Source of the DNA: Trileptium ribeirensis
Taxonomy: Eukaryota > Nematoda > Enoplea > Enoplida > Thoracostomopsidae
Assembly (NCBI GenBank): GCA_030248225.1
Contig: JASANE010009875.1
Coordinates: 26,048-90,047, forward strand
DNA length: 64,000 nucleotides
Direction: 5' to 3'
Within the stretch, counting starts at the first letter, position 1; each line of letters starts with the position of its first letter. Shown in pieces: positions 61,701-64,000 of the stretch. Under the pieces are notes generated by a model that did not search any database, had not been told where the DNA came from, and saw only the letters and a program-made list of their open reading frames with translations. The position numbers were made by a program, and so were the translations under genes.

Positions 61701-63079
61701 TTCGTTTGCGTTCGTTTTTATGCAATTAAATTTGACTGTGACTATAAATACATATTTTGATTCTTTTTGTAGAGCAAATCATCCCCTATGGTGGCAAATG
61801 ATGTGCTGTTACTGTCAATTTACGCGGCAATGTTTTGTCAAAACGAATTTTCCGTGGGTATATGAGGACTAAGATACACGAAAATGGTATTATCCTCGCA
61901 ACACGTATATATGCTATATGTATATTTTGGCCATATTTTGCAGTGCAATTGATTTTCTATGCGACTGCATATTGCACAATAATCGGGTATATCTTTGTCA
62001 TTATTTACACCGCTGGATTGGGTCAAAGATGGTTTTTCAATGGTTCGCTAGACTTAAAATACACCAAAATGTACTATTTTTGTAACCGTTCGAGCAATGT
62101 GGGTGTTTTTGATTTCACTTTACAGAGTAATTTGCTATGTCTATGCATATGCACATTGCGACAACAATAAGCTGATATAGCTTCTCAACTATTCAAGCAA
62201 CATGACTGATATTCGGCGGCTTCTTTTGTAATTTAATGCACAATATATCTGTGTACATCTCTCCGAATTACGTATTCAACATTCCGAATTAACTATCTTA
62301 GCGATAAGGCAAGTTACTAGTATAAGCACTAAACTTTACCCAAGTCATGGTCTAAAACCTTCATTATGCCCCCCTTTTGACACAATTCAGTTGGTGTCTT
62401 TACATATGCGGCTTTCTTTGACACGCAAAAAATGAGGTCATGAACATATAAAGAATAAATCTGCAAATTATCTCGCTTTAAATGCTTGTTATGACTGCAG
62501 CTCAGGCTATTATCGATGTGTTCGAGGAGCACGAACGCCCTCGTGTGTTGCCGTTACTTGAATAACATAAAAACACTTCTTTGCTGCAATTCTGTTCAAA
62601 GGTACCACGAAATCAAACATTGCAGCTTACCGCACAGTATTATTTTAGTACCCTGTATCACCAGGTTTCAGGTAATAACAGTGTCGCAGATACTAAAGGC
62701 TTAAGATGGATTGCTGTAGCCAGATCATATACAGTATCAAATAACATGCAAATATGGAACTAGTGTAAAAATCATAGAATGAATTTATCACTCAGGAATG
62801 AATTCCCTTTTATACATAATTCTCCTGTTTTCCTGCATTATCTATGAAGCATCAGCATAACAGATTCAACAGTTAAGTGACAATTATAGTGAAGAGGTCT
62901 GAACACGTATAAACCCGCTTAACCATCCAGAAGTCCACATATAAAAATGAGCAATTGAACTAATCTGATTAATGCAAAGCTTGACAATCAAAGAATGTGT
63001 CTCAACTAACCTCTCTCGGGCATGTGAGATAGCAAATTTCACACGTTTCTTCGGTAGGCACATTTACAACGATTGGCTT
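40636..63079 (-). CDS. ARIH1: E3 ubiquitin-protein ligase ARIH1 (ariadne-1), 3' half, partial at window edge
   Basis: Twelve exons in transcript order: 63079-63011, 60679-60587, 56613-56558, 54890-54824, 53623-53517, 52605-52491, 51820-51690, 49697-49640, 48452-48369, 46463-46287, 41912-41800 and 40750-40636. They sum to 1185 nt, 394 residues plus TAA, and all junction phases agree. The domain order is RING1, IBR, Rcat/RING2 with the active-site Cys in GGCNHMVC, then the Ariadne domain. Known of the family: ARIH1 takes ubiquitin from UBE2L3 as a Cys-thioester and primes substrates of neddylated cullin-RING ligases; the Ariadne domain autoinhibits. All Rcat zinc ligands and the catalytic Cys are present, so the enzyme should be active. 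The acidic N-terminus and UBA-like domain should lie beyond 64000. The C-terminus ends in a Ser/Ala/Thr tail after WWCYID. ARIH2 is unlikely because the matches are to ARIH1. Confidence 0.96.
40835..41555. repeat. Family C dispersed repeat, copy 2
   Basis: Contains internal duplication of its 5' module (TCGTATTC...ATAATTCTTGATGACC and TTGTATTC...TTCTTGATAGCC), then CTGTAAATCTCGATGAGCTG and CGAGATATGGGCTGCGAAAC. It lies in the intron before the terminal ARIH1 exon. A CAGTAC-type fragment follows (about 41575-41695, one end only). Confidence 0.6.
41800..41912 (-). CDS. ARIH1: ARIH1 exon, Ariadne domain, late helices
   Basis: 113 nt from acceptor AAATTAG to donor [26 protein letters not shown], then [10 protein letters not shown]. 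The Glu-rich segment contributes to autoinhibition in the family. Confidence 0.95.
42125..42342 (-). repeat. Family B repeat, left part, interrupted by the C-tract element
   Basis: TGTTGAGTATGTAATTTGTG, ATGAGCCGAATATCAGCCAT and TGCTTGAATAGTTGA match 27500 and 53835. The copy resumes at 43946. A perfect 13-bp hairpin, GCTCATTTTGTAA with its complement, lies at 42221-42251. Confidence 0.6.
42343..43945. mobile_element. Non-autonomous DNA element with 29-bp perfect TIRs and C-tract motifs
   Basis: GGGTCATTTCACGCTACGAT plus GACCTTTTG is present at both ends, inverted and identical over 29 bp. ACCA is duplicated at 42339-42342 and 43946-43949. Length 1603 bp. It carries one GGTCGGGGGGGTAAAA (42371) and seven opposite-strand motifs of the form TTTTACCCCCCCGACCA at about 42731, 42911, 43054, 43075, 43226, 43387 and 43407, with C runs of up to about 13. 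There is no ORF that could be a transposase. It sits in the long ARIH1 intron between exons 46287 and 41912, inside an older family B copy. I do not recognise the superfamily. Confidence 0.85.
43946..44110 (-). repeat. Family B repeat, continuation after the C-tract element
   Basis: ACCAATATCACCCAGCGGAG continues the order seen in the uninterrupted copy at 27690 (GACCAAAATAGCACCCATA). This supports ACCA as a true target duplication. Confidence 0.5.
44360..44425 (-). repeat. B-box-like tRNA-derived fragment
   Basis: Minus strand GTGGTTCGAGCCTACCC resembles a pol III B box, with CTCTCG before it. No A box at the right spacing; weak. Confidence 0.25.
44470..44797. mobile_element. AATCGAACG-type MITE copy 2
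   Basis: Arms of TTAAACGAAAATCGGTCG and repeated GTTAGTTTGCGCTTAAATTA words end in ATGCACTTAATCCTGATTG, like the right end of 22147-22450. The outermost left arm is missing. Confidence 0.55.
45230..45800 (-). repeat. Family B repeat copy
   Basis: CTCCACAAAATGAGTCC, AAAAACACCCATATAGCTC, TTTTCGAGTATTTGTCTC and a CATTCACTACACTC end match the module order of 53835-54680. Confidence 0.5.
46287..46463 (-). CDS. ARIH1: ARIH1 exon, Ariadne domain helices
   Basis: 59 codons from acceptor GCTTTAG to donor [24 protein letters not shown], then [14 protein letters not shown] and [12 protein letters not shown]. These helices are among the most conserved parts of ariadne proteins. Confidence 0.96.
46840..47230. 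repeat. Family G mosaic repeat copy
   Basis: GTACCACCGGGGAAGGTGAG, a TTTTTGCAAAAACG core, then a GC-rich end with CTCGGAGTAACCC. The 169-codon frame across it reads Cys/Pro/Ser-rich and has no domain; I do not call it a gene. Confidence 0.4.
48369..48452 (-). CDS. ARIH1: ARIH1 exon, start of Ariadne domain
   Basis: 28 codons from acceptor ATTTCAG to donor [20 protein letters not shown], then [11 protein letters not shown]; the FEH block is the region that packs on the catalytic Cys in the autoinhibited enzyme. Confidence 0.95.
49640..49697 (-). CDS. ARIH1: ARIH1 micro-exon, end of Rcat
   Basis: 58 nt from acceptor TTCTAG to donor GTTAGT. One base completes Trp, then [19 protein letters not shown]. 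It carries the final Rcat zinc Cys and falls exactly where ARIH1 homologues require it. Phase fits on both sides. Confidence 0.92.
49790..50735 (+). repeat. Family B repeat with internal modules of about 180 bp
   Basis: GAATTCTGAGTGAGT at the start, ACTAGTACCTTGGCGACACG near the end. Inside, ATACACGAAA...GTAATATCT...CAACCGCT...CTATATAGGTGCTTTT recurs twice (about 50370 and 50550) and more weakly upstream, at about 180-bp spacing. It lies in the ARIH1 intron between exons 51690 and 49697, overlapping the micro-exon's 5' flank. Confidence 0.65.
51225..51400. repeat. Family G mosaic repeat copy
   Basis: AAATTTTTAAGCTC and CAAAAATTTTCCGC are followed by GCGGGGGGAGGGTGGAGGG. Short member of the family. 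Confidence 0.4.
51690..51820 (-). CDS. ARIH1: ARIH1 exon, catalytic Rcat/RING2
   Basis: 131 nt from acceptor TTACAG to donor GTGAGT. CPKC and the active-site Cys in GGCNHMVC are present, followed by the QSC, EFC, WVC and EAH ligands. The last ligand (YNC) is in the next exon. Only scattered substitutions occur and none touch ligands. Confidence 0.96.
51880..52450. repeat. Family C dispersed repeat, copy 3
   Basis: CGGGCCACAACGACCCAGGG, TTGTAGATCTCGATGAGTTG, GCAAGATATGGGATGCGAAA and GATGGGGTCGGAGCTGTT. It ends about 40 bp from the ARIH1 exon at 52491-52605. Confidence 0.65.
52491..52605 (-). CDS. ARIH1: ARIH1 exon, IBR domain second half
   Basis: 115 nt from acceptor AATTTCAG, completing a split Cys, to donor GTATAT. 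It reads [13 protein letters not shown], then [16 protein letters not shown] and IAANTK, nearly invariant in ARIH1. Confidence 0.95.
52831..53009. mobile_element. Tc1-like MITE copy
   Basis: CAGTCACGTACAAAAGTATG, then GCGCACAAAAACGCAACG on the left; AGTCACCGAAAAAATACGTG read inward on the right. TA at the left flank. Confidence 0.6.
53517..53623 (-). CDS. ARIH1: ARIH1 exon, IBR domain first half
   Basis: 107 nt from acceptor CATTTTAG to donor [19 protein letters not shown] and CKCGCTF supply IBR zinc ligands. The usual Lys or Arg before WC is Cys here, adding an extra cysteine next to the zinc cluster. Confidence 0.94.
53835..54680 (-). repeat. Family B repeat, well preserved inverted copy
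   Basis: Starts CTTGTCTTAGCGCCACGATG and ends CATTCACTACACTCAGAATT. Two internal modules, CTGCAAAATGAGGCCAGAAA...ATATTACCACCTTTGTG and CTACAAAATAAAATCAAAAC...ATATTACCATCTTCGTG, are about 180 bp apart. Confidence 0.65.
54824..54890 (-). CDS. ARIH1: ARIH1 exon, RING1 to IBR helical linker
   Basis: 67 nt: one base completing the split Met, then 22 codons ending [12 protein letters not shown] before donor GTAATT. An acceptor with a T run (GTTTTTTAG) precedes it. A transposon (54929-55611) begins only 38 bp upstream of the exon. Confidence 0.93.
54929..55611. mobile_element. TGCG-type element 5, split by a CAGTAC MITE
   Basis: TGCGCGAGTAAAAACTTAAG on the left; TGCGTGAATAAACTTTATGG read inward on the right. 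Left flank TAA, right CAA. Its right arm is interrupted at 55404-55585. In the ARIH1 intron, 38 bp upstream of the exon at 54890. Confidence 0.75.
55404..55585. mobile_element. CAGTAC-type MITE nested in element 5
   Basis: CAGTACTCGCCAAAAATGAC on the left, CAGTACCCGCCAAAAATGAC read inward on the right. TA at 55402-55403 and 55586-55587. The interior is mostly GAGCGAGTCGCGAGCGAG-type words, best preserved of the family. Confidence 0.9.
56558..56613 (-). CDS. ARIH1: ARIH1 exon closing RING1
   Basis: 56 nt exon from acceptor GTTGCAG to donor GTATGT, phase 0 to 2. [18 protein letters not shown] provides the last RING1 Cys pair. The usual CPAHGC is CAAHNC here, a conservative change. The Met codon is split AT|G with the next exon. 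Confidence 0.92.
57085..57520. repeat. Family G mosaic repeat copy
   Basis: GC-rich start (CAGTCCCCCAGTTCGACC), long AT-rich core of TTTTTGCTAAAATG-like words, and a CCCACCCCTCCCC end. Confidence 0.4.
57560..58215. repeat. Family C dispersed repeat, copy 4
   Basis: CATCATATTCGGCTTACTGA, GCAGATTTCGATAAGCGGA and a tandemly doubled GTGGTCGGAGCT block (about 57920 and 58005). The minus frames here are repeat-derived. Confidence 0.6.
58220..59310. other. ARIH1 intron, unassigned
   Basis: AT-rich, with no domain-bearing frame and no repeat ends that I can define. Confidence 0.3.
59317..59997. mobile_element. Inverted-repeat element with (A)ACGTAGTG ends
   Basis: CAGAGCGTAGTGAAGCATAG on the left; CAGAACGTAGTGTAACACAG read inward on the right. 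About 680 bp. The left 105 bp is shared with 32832-32945. No ORF of interest; the target duplication is unclear. Confidence 0.55.
60587..60679 (-). CDS. ARIH1: ARIH1 exon with RING1 core
   Basis: 31 codons from acceptor ATTGCAG to donor [19 protein letters not shown] supplies the C-x-H-x2-C-x2-C ligands, and [14 protein letters not shown] matches the linker of the family almost exactly. Confidence 0.95.
61030..61195. repeat. Family G mosaic repeat copy
   Basis: GCCAAAATTCGGCAAAATTA followed by a GGGGGGGCGGGGGGCGCC run and GGCCAGGCCACC. Short copy in an ARIH1 intron. Confidence 0.4.
61205..62320 (+). repeat. Family B repeat, split by a Tc1-like MITE
   Basis: GAATTCTGAGTGAGTGAGTG start with a small GAGT expansion. 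Modules with ATACGAAAATGGTAATATTT (61500) and ATACACGAAAATGGTATTAT (61873), and a CTTAGCGATAAGGCAAG end. 61525-61738 interrupts it. Confidence 0.65.
61525..61738. mobile_element. Tc1-like MITE nested in a family B repeat
   Basis: CAGTGACGGACAGAAATAGG on the left, CAGTCAAATTTAATTGCATA read inward on the right; both arms carry AAACGAACGTT words. The host repeat resumes directly after it (TTTTTGTAGAGCAAATCATC). Confidence 0.7.
62325..63010. other. ARIH1 intron, unassigned
   Basis: The open frames at 62329-62532 (-) and 62516-62763 (+) do not fit ARIH1 or a known domain. I see nothing else. Confidence 0.3.
63011..63079 (-). CDS. ARIH1: ARIH1 exon with first RING1 CxxC
   Basis: 23 codons lie between acceptor GTTTTAG and donor GTTAGT, phase 0 at both ends. 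It ends [16 protein letters not shown] gives the first RING1 zinc pair, and the Ile is the usual E2-contact position. The exon 5' of it lies outside the window or was not recognised in 63080-64000. Confidence 0.9.
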
Positions 63080-63344
63080 CTAAAACAATGTCAACACGGT
63101 TATCGAAGAAAAAAAACTAGCTACTAGTATAGTAGGTTCGAACAATGAACAAATCCATCGATATTTAAAAGTAATATTTACAAAAAGCTAACACAGAAAA
63201 ATAACGACTCTCTTGGACAAAACCGGATTCGTTCATATAATCCGTTTATACTATAAATTTGTCTATAAATACATAATATATCCATACAAAATATCGTGCA
63301 CTTATCCCTACTGTTCTACTGTCTATCACGATTTCAGTTGAATT

Positions 63345-63635
63345 ATTCAAATTCGCGAACAAATTCAACGCAATAAAGAAATTCAGCGCATATTTTAGTT
63401 CTTGGTCTTCGCGAATAAAACACGCTGTATTCAAATTCCACAAATTCTTTTTCAAAAAATTGGGTAATTTTAACAAACGCAAAATGGTTTGATTTCACTT
63501 GCAGGGCAGTGTGTTTCCGAATAGTTCTGCACTGAATATGAATTGTCCAAAAATCGCTCCGTAACAATATTTATACGAAGTATCAAAATAAAATGGTTGG
63601 TGGGGTCACCTTAAGCTTACTAGAGCATAACAACG
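63345..63635. mobile_element. TGCG-type element, truncated copy
   Basis: The right end read inward is TGCTCTAGTAAGCTTAAGGT followed by GACCCCACCAACC, the family arm, with TTCGCGAACAAATTCA words inside. I could not find the other end. Confidence 0.5.
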
Positions 63636-63889
63636 ACAGCAATGCAATTCACAACGATCTCCAGCTTCATTTGCACTTATTTAACGATATTCCACGCAAA
63701 TCAAAAATTGGGTACGTAAAGAAAACTTGAGAGAAATACAGTTATATTTGAAGATTCTAGCAGGGAATATAAGTTATTATCTTAGTATGGTCTACTGAAT
63801 TATCAGTTGCCTCATATAACAGATGTGCAGACACACGAATTCGGAAAAGCGTTTGCGACAGAGGCAACGATGTATAAATTTCCGGACTT

Positions 63890-64000
63890 CCGCTATAGGG
63901 GGAAGGGCGCTGACCCACATTGGCCACCTTTCCTCACACCGATTTCATCAAATTTCAATTTCTTCGAATTTTGGTATTTTTGGCCATCTCAGTCGCAGAG
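63890..64000. repeat. Family G mosaic repeat, cut by the window edge
   Basis: GGGGGAAGGGCGCTGACCC followed by AAATTTCAATTTCTTCGAAT. Same layout as the copy at the left edge. Confidence 0.4.

Overview
This is eukaryotic nuclear DNA: AT-rich, intron-rich and crowded with transposon debris. Two conserved animal genes identify it as metazoan. The repeat content and the sequences suggest an invertebrate, but I cannot name the species. There is no operon, CRISPR array or bacterial gene.

Both recognisable host genes lie on the minus strand. (1) A complete CWF19L1 orthologue (CwfJ / Drn1 family, lariat-debranching and spliceosome-associated) runs from the ATG at 28900 to the stop at 13456. It has five exons, 1731 nt and 576 codons, and every junction fits in phase. 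(2) The 3' half of an ARIH1 (ariadne-1, RBR E3 ubiquitin ligase) orthologue occupies 63079 to 40636 in twelve exons (394 codons plus stop). It covers RING1, IBR, the catalytic Rcat/RING2 and the Ariadne domain. Its 5' part lies beyond the right edge. ARIH1 lies 5' of CWF19L1 in the same orientation, with about 11.7 kb between stop and start. I see no functional link between the two.

Layout: 1-404 dispersed repeat; 405-3648 a complete but dead piggyBac element with TTAA duplications, probably broken by an LTR-like insertion; 4508-8440 a fossil protein-primed B-family DNA polymerase gene (Polinton/Maverick type, minus) with an adjacent plus-strand coding relic; 8829-9655 and 11100-11710 tandem duplications; 13456-28900 CWF19L1, its introns filled with small inverted-repeat elements; 29800-40600 an intergenic repeat field (TA microsatellite, tRNA-like SINE head, several MITEs); 40636-64000 ARIH1 and its introns, including a 1.6 kb element with perfect 29-bp ends and eight C-tract motifs.

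The most unusual material is in the mobile DNA. A set of elements begins TGCG, is flanked by TTA/TAA, and carries eight copies of the palindrome GTTCGCGAAC, often nested. The element at 42343-43945 has an ACCA duplication and reiterated TTTTACCCCCCCGACCA-like motifs. A partial tandem duplication of CWF19L1 exon 3 creates a decoy exon ending in a stop. All homology statements come from reading the translations by eye; no search was run.
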